From contig NZ_CP042326.1 of assembly GCF_007904085.1 (NCBI RefSeq), positions 620,001 through 684,000 of the forward strand: a DNA stretch of 64,000 nt, read 5' to 3'. This DNA is from Euhalothece natronophila Z-M001 (lineage in GTDB: Bacteria > Cyanobacteriota > Cyanobacteriia > Cyanobacteriales > Rubidibacteraceae). The notes under the pieces are model-generated. The model was not told the DNA's origin. It did not search any database and saw nothing but the letters and a program-made list of their open reading frames with translations. Each line of letters starts with the position of its first letter. Position 1 is the stretch's first letter. Of the stretch, positions 53,330 to 61,898 are shown piece by piece. The position numbers and the translations under genes were made by a program.

Positions 53330-53963
53330 TTTCCCTCACCCACTGACGAAATTGTTTTAAGGTTGCGGTTTCTCCAATTTCTAAACTTTGCTGAATCAAT
53401 TTAGGAATTAAATTTAGGTCTAGAAAGGGAAAGATTTTACTTGCTTTGACTTCCTGATAAGTCTTACTCTCTTCTTCGAGAAGAAAAACTTTCAGTTGAT
53501 CGCCCTTATATTGCCAAACTTCAGGAACTCTAAAATTGGCATAAATTGGCAATTTATTTAATGAACCACTGGTAATGTCAATTTCTAAAACTAAATCAGG
53601 AGGCGGATCAATCTCTAAATCAATTTTTTGTTTCCCTCTGACTCGGAATTCATTTTTGATGTAATGGCAGGAATCTGCTTCTACTCCTTGTTGCAGAGGT
53701 TTAGACTTTAAAGTTAGTGACCCAAACTTTTTGAGATTAAGACCTAGTTCATCAGTAATTGCCCGAATTAAATCATCAATAAAACGGTTATTATTTTCAT
53801 GTTGCCCTAATGGACTCATTACTTGTAAGGTTTTCTGATAGTAAGTTAAACGTTTATTTCGGTTATCTCCTAAGTCTTCTAAAAGCTGATTAAATGTCTC
53901 CCAACTAACAGGATGTAACTGAATATAATGTTCCGCGATCGCTGCTTCTAATGTAGTTGTCAT
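53319..53963 (-). CDS. Uma2 family nuclease-like protein, copy 7
   Basis: A 214-residue protein of a further Uma2 subfamily: LHPVSWETFNQLLEDLGDNRNKRLTYYQKTLQVMSPLG, then Asp in VEADSCHYIKNE, Glu in DLVLEIDITSGS and Lys in SLNKLPIYANFRVPEVW. The core is complete. It is upstream of, and overlaps, the deleted Uma2 gene, so both were probably one operon. Confidence 0.82.
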   Translation of the reverse strand: MTTTLEAAIAEHYIQLHPVSWETFNQLLEDLGDNRNKRLTYYQKTLQVMSPLGQHENNNRFIDDLIRAITDELGLNLKKFGSLTLKSKPLQQGVEADSCHYIKNEFRVRGKQKIDLEIDPPPDLVLEIDITSGSLNKLPIYANFRVPEVWQYKGDQLKVFLLEEESKTYQEVKASKIFPFLDLNLIPKLIQQSLEIGETATLKQFRQWVRENAA

Positions 53964-54058
53964 AATTACCGAAAAGACTCAGACTGAACTTTGCTTTTGA
54001 TTTTAACCAACAGATACTCACGGCTAAGGCTCAGTTAACGTTAGGCAAGCCCAAGTCG

Positions 54059-54106
54059 CTGAGAAGCCCCAACTACATCGCAAGATTAGTTTGGGAGTAT
54101 GTCGCA
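54059..54106 (+). mobile_element. Solitary IS200/IS605-type right end
   Basis: GAGAAGCCCCAACTA ... TAGTTTGGGAGTATGTCGC matches the right end of the element at 9569 at about 37 of 44 positions, including the stem (one mismatch) and the AGTATGTC tail. No left end or transposase is visible nearby, so this is a fragment. Confidence 0.6.
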
Positions 54107-54272
54107 TTAGCTGTGGGCACGAAGGACATTATACTTCCACCTTATTACCTTGGTGGAGTGCCAAAACGATAACAATTAGCATTGGTCAGTTTGGAATTAG
54201 ATTTGAACTGAAAATGTCGCTCAATTTGCACCCGATCTTAAATTCTCACTTGAAAAATAGTTTTTTCTCAGG

Positions 54273-55708
54273 TTAATTGACGGCCACTTCTCCTTGGGCT
54301 TGTAACTGCCAATATTGAGCATAACGTTCTCCAAGACTCAACAACTCTTGATGAGTTCCTCGCTCAACAATTTCTCCTTGTTCTAACACTAAAATTTGAT
54401 CTGCCCCTGTAATGCTTGATAAGCGGTGGGCAACGACCAAAACCGTTCGATCTTGCTGAAACATTGCTAAAGCCTGTTGTACAAGTCGCTCTGACTGACT
54501 ATCTAATGCACTAGTGGCTTCATCCAAAATTAAAACTTCTGGTTGTTTGAGAATTGCTCTAGCTAAAGCCACCCGTTGTCTTTGCCCTCCAGAAAGACGA
54601 TATCCCCGTTCCCCAACGATTGTGTCATAACCATTGGGTAAAGCAGCAATAAAATCATGAGCTTGAGCATCTTTGGCTGCTTGAATGACTTCTTCTTCAG
54701 TTGCTTCAGGCTTACCGTAGCGAATATTCTCAATAATCGGCTGATTAAAGATAAAAGTATCTTGACTGACAACCCCCATCTGCTGTCGCCAAGTTTCTAA
54801 ACTATAGGCTTTTAAATCCACATTATCAATGGTGATTTTTCCTTCTGTGGGATCGTATAATCCTGTCAGTAGATCAGCAATGGAAGATTTTCCCGCCCCT
54901 GAACTGCCTACTAAAGCCGTGACTGAGCCTTGAGGCATGACAAAGTTAATATTGTGTAGCGCGGGTGCTTGATCAGAAAAATATTGAAGTGTTACATTTT
55001 CAAACTCAATTTTCTCTTTTAATCCTTTAAAGATTTTCCCGCCAACTCGACTCCATTCTTTATCTTCCGTAGTTAGAATTTCAGTCAAACGCTCTAACTT
55101 GCCTGAGTTTTTAGCAAAACTATTAAAAAGTCTTGCAAATCCACCTAATGTCGCTGATAGTCGATTCAAGGCAGCAATAAAGGTAAATAAAGCAGGAAAA
55201 ACGAGTGCTTGTTCATCACTTAACACAATAAAACCTATAATTAAGAGCAGACCAACAATGGTAATTGTCAGAGATTGATTCACAGGGCCAGTTACTTTTG
55301 AGAGTCGTGCTTGCTTTTCTTGTAGCGGTAATAAGTCATGACTAATGAGGTGATGGATAGTACCAGTCGCTTGACGTTGTCGCCCAAAACTGTGAATTAA
55401 ACGCAACCCTTGGATAGTTTCTACAATCTGTTTGCTAATGCTAACTTGTGCTTGTGTAAGTTCCCGAGAATTTTCCTTAATTAAAGGAATTAAGTAACGT
55501 TGAATTAAAAATAATCCACTTCCTAACACAAGAGCGATTAAGGATAAGAAAGGAGAAATGGCGAGTAAGACAACAAGGTAGCCTAACATTGTTAAGCCTT
55601 TAACGAATAATCTTTCCCAAAGAGTAATCTCTGTTTTGACAGCACCTTGAGCATCGCCAATATACTTCGTTAAGTCTCCAATTTTATAACTGCTTACACA
55701 AGAGAAAC
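54273..55708 (-). pseudogene. ABC exporter, C-terminal part (gene split by IS701-type element)
   Basis: From the insertion junction the frame reads SFSCVSSYKIGDLTKYIGDAQGAV, then membrane spans and a full nucleotide-binding domain: Walker A VGSSGAGKSS, Q-loop VSQDTF, signature LSGGQRQRVALARA, Walker B VLILDEATSALD and H-loop VAHRLSS. This is the MsbA-like lipid or peptide exporter type with fused membrane and ATPase domains. A frame starting inside at 55589 is open, but the first membrane spans lie beyond the element. The matching N-terminal part is at 57165-57590. Confidence 0.8.
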
Positions 55709-55712
55709 TTAA

Positions 55713-57164
55713 CCCTCTTTTGTCATTTTCCGAGATAAAATGATAAGAAAGGAAAAGTAAGAATAAAGAGGGAAGCGACTGCTCATGATGGATGTAGCTT
55801 TACAGATTCGTCAACACCTACCGCGAGACCCAGAACCTACTAGCGCGATCGTAGACAACTATTGTGGTTACTATCAAGACCTGTTTCAAGATGTGAGAAA
55901 TTATGAATGCTTTAAATTTTTACATTTAGGACTCATCGCACCGATTAAACGAAAATCTCTACCAGAAATTGCCAAAGTCGTCGGGATTACTTCTGCACAA
56001 TCTCTACATCACTTCCTTGCTAACTCACCTTGGTCAGTAGAACAATTAAGAGAAAGAAGATTACAAAAAACTAAAGAAGCCTTAAAGGGAAAAGCAATCA
56101 CCGTCATTATTGATGAAACTGGAGATAGAAAGAAGGGAAATCGTACCGATTATGTCGCTAGACAATACTTAGGAAGTTTGGGCAAAATTGACCAAGGAAT
56201 CGTCTCGGTCAATGCTTATGGAGTGTATCAAGATATCACTTTCCCCTTAAAGTTTAAGGTATTTAAGCCCAAAGGAACTCTCAAACCAGGGGATAAATAC
56301 CAAACCAAGATTGAATTAGCCATAGAACTGATTCAAGAGTTAATTGATTTTGGCTTTAACATTGACCTAGTTTTAGCAGATAGCTTGTATGGAGAAAGTA
56401 GCAATTTCATCAATACTTTAACTCACTATCAGCTCTCCTATGTAGTAGCAATTAGAAGTAATCATAGTGTCCTACTGCCCCCAGGACAAAGGGTAAGAGC
56501 CAATAAATGGTGTCAATTTACTCGCACCTTTAGTGATAACAGTTCCGAAACCAGATACATTCGAGAAATTGTTTATGGCAAGAGACGAAAAATCACTTAT
56601 TGGGATCTCACCACTGACCCAGAAACTTTGCCCAGTAATGGGACCTCTTTTGTTATGACCAATCTTCAAGGGAAGGTCAAGAAAAAACTAGGAGACCTTT
56701 ACGGTTTAAGAACTTGGGTGGAATATGGATTTCGCCAATGTAAGCAAGAATTGGGTTGGAAAGATTATCGTTTCACCAAGTTTTCTGAGATCGAGAAGTG
56801 GTGGGAAATCATTTACTGTGTTTATTTAATGGTGAGCTTACAAACGCCAGGTTTTAGCTCTTTTGAGCAAGATGAAGACAGTGATGATAAGACACAACCA
56901 TCAACAAGTAATAATTCTCCTCAACATCCCAATTGGAGGAAGGGAAATAGCTGGAAAGATGCCTTACATAACCTACGTTTAGTTATGGAACCATGGTTCT
57001 TATTTTGGTTAGTTGTCCCTTGGCTAGAGATGTTTAATAATGACCACTTATTATTGGGGTTTCAGCATTTATTTTCTTCTGTTCATCAAGTTAAAATAGG
57101 TTTTTAAGAGTTGATTAGAACTCATTATTTTTTACTTCTTGCTTCGGAAAGTGACAAAAGAGGG
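55713..57164 (+). mobile_element. IS701-type insertion sequence with TTAA target duplication
   Basis: 1452 bases. Terminal inverted repeats CCCTCTTTTGTCATTTTCCG and its counterpart on the right match at 19 of 20 positions. The element is flanked by TTAA on both sides (55709-55712 and 57165-57168), and removing it plus one TTAA restores the ABC exporter frame exactly (ATG TCT TTA AGT TTC). A 4-base YTAR-type target fits the IS701 family. It carries one intact transposase gene and looks recent. Confidence 0.88.
55785..57107 (+). CDS. IS701 family transposase
   Basis: A 440-residue DDE transposase. VIIDETGDRKKGNRTDYVARQYLG near residue 109 holds the first Asp, VLADSLYGESSNF near residue 200 the second, and the later WVEYGFRQCKQELGWKDYRF block the catalytic Glu. 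Order and length fit IS701. The gene is complete between intact inverted repeats, so the element may still be mobile. A second ATG directly follows the first. Confidence 0.85.
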   Translation: MMDVALQIRQHLPRDPEPTSAIVDNYCGYYQDLFQDVRNYECFKFLHLGLIAPIKRKSLPEIAKVVGITSAQSLHHFLANSPWSVEQLRERRLQKTKEALKGKAITVIIDETGDRKKGNRTDYVARQYLGSLGKIDQGIVSVNAYGVYQDITFPLKFKVFKPKGTLKPGDKYQTKIELAIELIQELIDFGFNIDLVLADSLYGESSNFINTLTHYQLSYVVAIRSNHSVLLPPGQRVRANKWCQFTRTFSDNSSETRYIREIVYGKRRKITYWDLTTDPETLPSNGTSFVMTNLQGKVKKKLGDLYGLRTWVEYGFRQCKQELGWKDYRFTKFSEIEKWWEIIYCVYLMVSLQTPGFSSFEQDEDSDDKTQPSTSNNSPQHPNWRKGNSWKDALHNLRLVMEPWFLFWLVVPWLEMFNNDHLLLGFQHLFSSVHQVKIGF

Positions 57165-57590
57165 TTAAAGACATGATGCGCCGAAAGACTAAATCTTTCA
57201 TCTGTGCGCCAATTCTTGCTTTTAAGTACCCAGCACTAACTCCCCCCAAGTATCTTAAACCACTTCGTAGGTATTGTGTTAAAACAGCAATAATAATTAA
57301 GCCTAAAAATAATTGACCCTGTTGCCAACCTCAAGATAGGGGGCTAACCAATTCAGACGATTGATATTGGAAATAGAACCTTCTTCTAAAACTCTGAGGG
57401 CAACATAGATTAATCCAAAAGTTCCTGCTTCTAGAACCGACGCTAATAAATGACTGTTAAATGAAATTAGAATCAAGCGCCGATTATAATTCGCGGTTTT
57501 TAAAATTATCCGATAAGCTGGACTTTTAACATTTTTAGATAAAAACTTCTTCAAAGAAAAAAAAGGGGTTAGCGTTTTTTTAGCAGACAA
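57165..57590 (-). pseudogene. ABC exporter, N-terminal part with frameshift
   Basis: The first frame reads from ATG 57590 (SAKKTLTPFFSLKKFL ... LLASVLEAGTFGLIYVALRVLEEG ... LAPYLEVG) and then stops at 57303. The continuation is in another frame, QQGQLFLGLIIIAVLTQYLRSG ... GYLKARIGAQMKDLVFRRIMSL, up to the IS701 junction. So besides the insertion the gene has a one-base-type frameshift near 57325 and is dead twice over. The first spans of the exporter membrane domain are recognisable. Confidence 0.75.
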
Positions 57591-57648
57591 AGGAACACTC
57601 CTTTTTATGATATAAATTAAATTAATTTTAATAGGTCTTTATCAGAAA

Positions 57649-57810
57649 TTATGATATCAAATAATAATTGCTTTGCTGTTTGCTTGAAGTTTCCTTGTTA
57701 AGTTGTTTAAAATACTCACTTAGCTGTAATTCTTGAAACAACAACTGTTTTTCTTCTGTTGAGAGATTCATGATTTCCTGAGAAATTTCTTTAACTAATC
57801 GAGAGTTCAT
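57649..57810 (-). CDS. Small antitoxin-like protein
   Basis: A 53-residue frame, MNSRLVKEISQEIMNLSTEEK then QLLFQELQLSEYFKQL, helical and charged. The first half resembles the N-terminus of small cyanobacterial antitoxins (leucine-rich EIxxLSxEEKxxLxxxL pattern). No toxin gene follows on the minus strand; the degraded exporter lies downstream. It may be a truncated antitoxin. Recognition is weak. Confidence 0.4.
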   Translation of the reverse strand: MNSRLVKEISQEIMNLSTEEKQLLFQELQLSEYFKQLNKETSSKQQSNYYLIS

Positions 57811-57842
57811 AGGTGATCGCCCCTGAGTGATTGATTCATCAT

Positions 57843-57956
57843 TTTAGCAGAAGGGCTGAGAATCCTACGACTACAACTCGCGCGTTCCTTTGCGCCGTAC
57901 GACGGCGCAGGGTCACTCGTCAATTTTAATTTAGTCGGTAGACGGGGCGTATAAAC
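57843..57956 (+). mobile_element. IS200/IS605-type left end, second copy
   Basis: These 114 bases appear identical to 9562-9675, including the GCGCCGT-acg-ACGGCGC hairpin, and then diverge at ATAAAC. The matching right end is not present. Both copies follow TTTAGCA, which is therefore a candidate target motif. In this copy TTTAGCA belongs to the dispersed ~90-base repeat, whose continuation is missing. Confidence 0.65.
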
Positions 57957-58223
57957 CTCCGACCCAACTTGAACTTTAACTTAGTTAAAGTAGCTTTTTT
58001 GACCAACGGTCAGAGAAGGCGCCTGCTCTGACTTTTAAAACATCTTCTTAAACATAGCTTACCCCTAAGTAACCCTCTACCCTTGAAAATTAAGAGGGGA
58101 CTTAGGAGGGACGGAGATCTAAAAGACCATCAACGCTCTGCTCCTACCATTAATCAAGTTACTATTGGTTTTTTGTTGTAGTAATTATTTGAATTGTAAG
58201 GGAAATCAACTAAATTAGCAACT

Positions 58224-58330
58224 TATAGTGATTCCAAATAAAAAACAGCAACTTAAAAGTAGTGGGAGCATCTTGCTCCCTAGTAGCAGCCAAGATGGCT
58301 GCACTACGGAACTGAATTGGAACGACTATA
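58224..58330 (-). mobile_element. 107-base MITE, copy 3 (inverted)
   Basis: Reverse complement of the copies at 9010 and 12691, same length, TA-ended terminal repeats and complementary-loop hairpins; I see a single-base difference near the centre. It lies between the IS605-type left end and the tnpB remnant. Confidence 0.85.
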
Positions 58331-58352
58331 GACTCACCTATGATTATCAATA

Positions 58353-58541
58353 CTATTGATACTCTCCCGCTAACTTTCGTATAGCGGGAGATTCTTCAGA
58401 TCGATCCTGAACGGTTGTATCAAGCAACTACTAATACGTTGGAGAAACTGGTTCTCCTTCGCTTTACTTAAACTTAGGTGCTTCCTGAGTATGTTCAGTG
58501 CGCCATTAGCGTCTGCATCTTATTCCCTGCAAACACGGGAA
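58353..58541 (-). pseudogene. TnpB C-terminal remnant with IS605-type right end
   Basis: On the minus strand the frame reads RVCRE, a stop codon, then DADANGALNILRKHLSLSKAKEN and on to ...DLKNLPLYES, stop at 58370. NGALNILRK is the hallmark of the RuvC-III/zinc-finger tail of TnpB. The 3' end overlaps the hairpin CTCCCGCTA/TAGCGGGAG followed by AGTATCAA, the element's right end. The remnant begins at the egtB stop codon, so the rest of tnpB was lost there. Confidence 0.65.
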
Positions 58542-59783
58542 TTAATTTTTCGCACAACGAAACCCTGCAAAAATTTGACGTAAATGGGGATAATACCAAT
58601 TGCGCCAACTACTGCTTAAGGCTTGTGGGCGGGTTGCCCAACTGCCACCGCGTAATACCCGATGTTGGTCATCAAAATAAACCTCGGAATAACCGCGATA
58701 GGGAAAGGCTTCAAAGTTGGGATAGGGGGAAAACCAAGAGGCTGTCCATTCCCAAACATTTCCCAGTAAATCATAAGCCCCATAGTGACTTTCTCCAGCA
58801 GGATAGGAATTAACAGGAGTCGTTTGCCCCACTCGGGTATCAAAATTACCATGAGACGAGTTCGGAAAATCATCGCCCCAAGGATAAACTGTAGATTTTT
58901 CCAAAATAGGATTCCAACGAGCAGCTTTTTCCCATTCTGCTTCGGTGGGGAGTCGTTTGCCCACAAAATTAGCGTAGGCTTCCGCTTCATACCAACTTAC
59001 CCCATAAACGGGATGATTGTCCCAAGCTGGATTTTCTGACCAATAAAGGGGCTTTGCGACGGGGTTATTTTGTAACCATTCCCATCCTGCTTTTGACCAC
59101 CATTGACGGGTTTGATAGCCCCCTGCTTCAATAAATTCTCGATATTGCCCACAGGTTACGGGATACCGATCAATCCAATAGTGATTTAAATACACGCGAT
59201 GACTGGGACGAGCATTATCTTGAGGATTCGTATCACTGCCCATGATAAACTCTCCTGCTGGTACTTCGATCATCTCTGGTAAAACTTCCTGATTAGGAGT
59301 TGAGGAAACCAGAGGATAGTCAGGAAGAGTTTGGAGTTGTTGCAGTTGTAGAATTAAGCTAATGGTTTCACTATGCTGACATTCGTGTTGAATCAGCCAC
59401 CACCAGAGACGACTTTGCTGTTCAATGGGGGCAATTTCCAGATACTCTAGAACTGCACTGCGAATTTCATGGAGATAGTCGAGAATCTCATCTGTGGGAG
59501 GAAGATTTTGTCGCTCTGCTTTGGGGAGAATATCGGCAGCAAATAATTTACGATATTGGGGATATAATGGCGGTATTCCTTTCAGATGTTCTAGGATCCA
59601 TAATCCTTCAGTAAAGGCAATATGCCCTAAATGCCATCCCACAGGGCTAAACTCATCATGGGCTTGATGACAAAAGGTTTTAAAGTCAACTTGATCAAAT
59701 AATTCTAAACTGCGATCGCGCACTTGTTCTAGCGCATTATAAATAGCATTACGGTGTGATTTGGCTTGTGTAAACGTTTCCAT
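58542..59783 (-). CDS. egtB: Ergothioneine biosynthesis sulfoxide synthase EgtB
   Basis: A 413-residue protein from ATG 59783. The N-terminal DinB-like domain carries metal-ligand histidines in GWHLGHIAF and QHECQHSET. The C-terminal FGE-sulfatase domain has EVPAGEFIMGSD, DRYPVTCGQYREFI, RLPTEAEWEKAARW, LGNVWEWTAS and VLRGGSW. EgtB joins hercynine to a cysteine-type thiol through a C-S bond using O2 and iron. Longer upstream starts would overlap egtC fully and are unlikely. It overlaps egtC by 35 bases, so the genes are coupled. egtD is not in the window. Confidence 0.88.
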   Translation of the reverse strand: METFTQAKSHRNAIYNALEQVRDRSLELFDQVDFKTFCHQAHDEFSPVGWHLGHIAFTEGLWILEHLKGIPPLYPQYRKLFAADILPKAERQNLPPTDEILDYLHEIRSAVLEYLEIAPIEQQSRLWWWLIQHECQHSETISLILQLQQLQTLPDYPLVSSTPNQEVLPEMIEVPAGEFIMGSDTNPQDNARPSHRVYLNHYWIDRYPVTCGQYREFIEAGGYQTRQWWSKAGWEWLQNNPVAKPLYWSENPAWDNHPVYGVSWYEAEAYANFVGKRLPTEAEWEKAARWNPILEKSTVYPWGDDFPNSSHGNFDTRVGQTTPVNSYPAGESHYGAYDLLGNVWEWTASWFSPYPNFEAFPYRGYSEVYFDDQHRVLRGGSWATRPQALSSSWRNWYYPHLRQIFAGFRCAKN

Positions 59784-60564
59784 CCTCTCCCACAGAAATA
59801 ATACTTTGTTCTGGACAACGCTTCCAGTTTCCCTCAAATAATGGCTCCGATGCAATGATGATGGCTTCAGGATAGTTGGGATCATCCTCCAACCAGTATA
59901 AAGTGGGGGCAGGAGAACGACTAGCAAACCGACTTGCCACTAATTGCTTGCCATCCGTAACCAAAATATTGGCGCAAAAATAAACATTTCCCTCCGCTTG
60001 GGCAATATCTGCTAATTGCTTAAGGGCTGTTTCTACAGCTTGTGCTAAGGAGAGTTTGGGTTGAGTGTATAACTGATTCAGAATTAACGCAAAAATATGT
60101 TCTGAGTCTGTTGTCCCATGAATATGAAGATAAACATCATCATGCAAACTCAGTCTTATGGGGCGATACAGGGTTTTGCGAAACTGATTAATATAGCCAT
60201 TGTGTGTGAATAATAAAGGGGGAGAGAGAGATAACCCTTCACTGCTAAAGGGCTGACAATTGCTCAAATCAACTGCTAATCCAGGAGTAGCACTGCGAAC
60301 ATAACCTAGCCAACAAGCAGCTTCCACATAGCGACTAATTTGCGGTAGATTAATATCTCCCCAAATGGGCATTGTTTGCTTGTAAATATAGGGAAATGCC
60401 TTTTTTTCTGGATGAAACCAGCCTAAACCAAACCCATCAGCATTCATGATGGCAGATTCCATTTCTTTAGGTTGATAGGCTTGTACCACTAAAGAATGGG
60501 ATGGCTGGCATAAAAGTTGATCAATTTGCACAGATGAACCGAGGTAACCTAAAAGACGACACAT
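59749..60564 (-). CDS. egtC: Class II glutamine amidotransferase EgtC
   Basis: A 271-residue Ntn hydrolase. The N-terminal MCRLLGYLG exposes the catalytic cysteine after Met removal; MNADGFGLGWF, RSATPGLAVDLSNCQPF and LFTHNGYINQF are the expected glutaminase blocks. In the EgtABCDE pathway EgtC removes the gamma-glutamyl group from the sulfoxide. Adjacency to egtB supports that role even if the cyanobacterial substrate is cysteine-based. Confidence 0.85.
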   Translation of the reverse strand: MCRLLGYLGSSVQIDQLLCQPSHSLVVQAYQPKEMESAIMNADGFGLGWFHPEKKAFPYIYKQTMPIWGDINLPQISRYVEAACWLGYVRSATPGLAVDLSNCQPFSSEGLSLSPPLLFTHNGYINQFRKTLYRPIRLSLHDDVYLHIHGTTDSEHIFALILNQLYTQPKLSLAQAVETALKQLADIAQAEGNVYFCANILVTDGKQLVASRFASRSPAPTLYWLEDDPNYPEAIIIASEPLFEGNWKRCPEQSIISVGEDGNVYTSQITP

Positions 60565-60572
60565 AATGATTT

Positions 60573-60712
60573 GTTATTAGTCATTGGTCATTAGTCATTA
60601 GTCATTGGTCATTAGTCATTAGTCATTAGTCATTGGTCATTAGTCATTAGTCATTGGTTTACAAGCAACGAAGGACAAAGGACCAAGGACAAAGGACAAA
60701 CAACGAATAATC
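60573..60712. repeat. CATTAGT/CATTGGT short tandem repeats
   Basis: At least ten CATTAGT or CATTGGT units followed by GGACAAAGGACCAAGGACAA words fill the gap between egtC and minE. This is the longest such tract in the window. Related tracts lie at 12606 and 22672. Typical STRR DNA. Confidence 0.75.
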
Positions 60713-60734
60713 AAGAAATTAGTCTGGGAGAGCC

Positions 60735-60995
60735 TTATTTTTTAACCCGACGAATGGGAAGATTTGCAATTAAAGCTGTCATTCCTTCTTCGCTTTCAAG
60801 ACTGAATTCTGTACTATTGGGGTCAATTTCTACATAGCGAGCAACCACTTCTAAAATTTCTTGGCGCATAGATTCGAGAGTTTCTTCACTTAAACCTGAG
60901 CGATCATGAGCAACAATGAGTTTTAGTCGCTGCTTGGCTTGTTGACTACTCGATTTAGCAGAATTGCGCTTAAAAAGTTTGTCTAAAATAGCCAT
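60735..60995 (-). CDS. minE: Cell division topological specificity factor MinE
   Basis: An 86-residue protein. The N-terminal LDKLFKR is the membrane-targeting helix; the [33 protein letters not shown] region is the MinD-binding helix and beta-dimerisation core. MinE drives MinD off the membrane and generates pole-to-pole oscillation. It is the last gene of minC-minD-minE, 61 bases after minD. Confidence 0.95.
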   Translation of the reverse strand: MAILDKLFKRNSAKSSSQQAKQRLKLIVAHDRSGLSEETLESMRQEILEVVARYVEIDPNSTEFSLESEEGMTALIANLPIRRVKK

Positions 60996-61056
60996 AGTTC
61001 GTTATATTTAATTCCTTGTTATGGGGTAAAAAATTGTTATGTGATTGGGCAAAAGC

Positions 61057-61854
61057 TCATTCACTAAACCAACGGCGAATCCGCTTGAGTAAATTGTCTT
61101 GGTAAGCAGCCAAGTCCATAAACTCTACTTTTTCGCCCCCTAATCGTCGAGCAATATTATTGAAGGCTTGCCCTGGAACAGATAACTTTTCTTCTAATAC
61201 TAACGGTTCACCACGGTTACTAGAAACAATAATTCGCTCGTCATCAGGAATAATCCCAATCAGAGGAATAGCAAGAATTTCTAAAATATCTTCTACACTC
61301 ATCATGTCATTGGCTTCAATCATTTCTTGGCGCACTCGATTAACAATGAGTTTGGTATTACTAATATTGTTTGCTTCTAATAAACCAATCACTCGGTCAG
61401 CATCTCGAACTGCTGCGACTTCAGGAGTGGTGACAATAAGGGCTTCAGTTGCAGGCGCGATCGCGTTTTGAAAGCCCATTTCAATTCCAGCAGGACAATC
61501 AATGACAATATAATCATAGTCGGGACTGAGACGACTTACTATATCCTTCATTTGTTCCCGAGTAATGGACTCCTTACCGCGACTTTGGGCAGCTGGTAAT
61601 AGCACTAAACCAGAACGACGTTTATCTTTGACGAGGGCTTGTTCAAGACGGCATTCGCCATTAATCACTTCAATGGCTGTATAAACGACTCGATTTTCTA
61701 ACCCTAATAATAGGTCTAAATTCCTTAGCCCAAAATCAGCATCCACAAGAGCAACTTTATTGCCTAATTTCGCTAGTGCGCTTCCAATGTTAGCCGTGGT
61801 AGTAGTTTTGCCAACGCCACCTTTTCCAGATGTAATAACAATAATTCGACTCAT
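61057..61854 (-). CDS. minD: Septum site-determining protein MinD
   Basis: A 265-residue ParA/MinD ATPase with deviant Walker A GKGGVGKTTTTAN, switch DADFGLRNLD, DCPAGIEMGFQNAI and the C-terminal amphipathic membrane helix DNLLKRIRRWF. It recruits MinC to the membrane to block FtsZ away from midcell. Length and motifs are standard. Confidence 0.96.
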   Translation of the reverse strand: MSRIIVITSGKGGVGKTTTTANIGSALAKLGNKVALVDADFGLRNLDLLLGLENRVVYTAIEVINGECRLEQALVKDKRRSGLVLLPAAQSRGKESITREQMKDIVSRLSPDYDYIVIDCPAGIEMGFQNAIAPATEALIVTTPEVAAVRDADRVIGLLEANNISNTKLIVNRVRQEMIEANDMMSVEDILEILAIPLIGIIPDDERIIVSSNRGEPLVLEEKLSVPGQAFNNIARRLGGEKVEFMDLAAYQDNLLKRIRRWFSE

Positions 61855-61898
61855 AATAATTTAAATTGCTTAAAAATTAAACCTCTATAATTACTTAC

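Larger units (their letters stand above)
57811..58369. other. Repeat-packed intergenic region
   Basis: It contains, in order, a partial copy of the ~90-base dispersed repeat (57811-57846), an IS605-type left end, a hairpin ACCAACGGTCAGA...CTCTGAC (57998-58030), a long imperfect stem CCTAAGT/ACTTAGG with CCCTCT/AGAGGG inside (about 58063-58110), the third MITE, and the right-end hairpin of a tnpB remnant. No gene is seen. Confidence 0.6.

Noticed and set aside
58478-58813. Plus-strand frame opposite egtB
   Set aside because: It is a shadow of the strongly supported egtB frame and the tnpB remnant.
59784-59927. Longer N-terminus for EgtB
   Set aside because: The extra 48 residues overlap egtC coding sequence and do not resemble the DinB-like start of EgtB.
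60573-60712. CATTAGT/CATTGGT repeats considered as a CRISPR-like or attachment site
   Set aside because: Units are 7 bases, adjacent and without spacers or flanking cas or integrase genes; they match STRR-type intergenic repeats.
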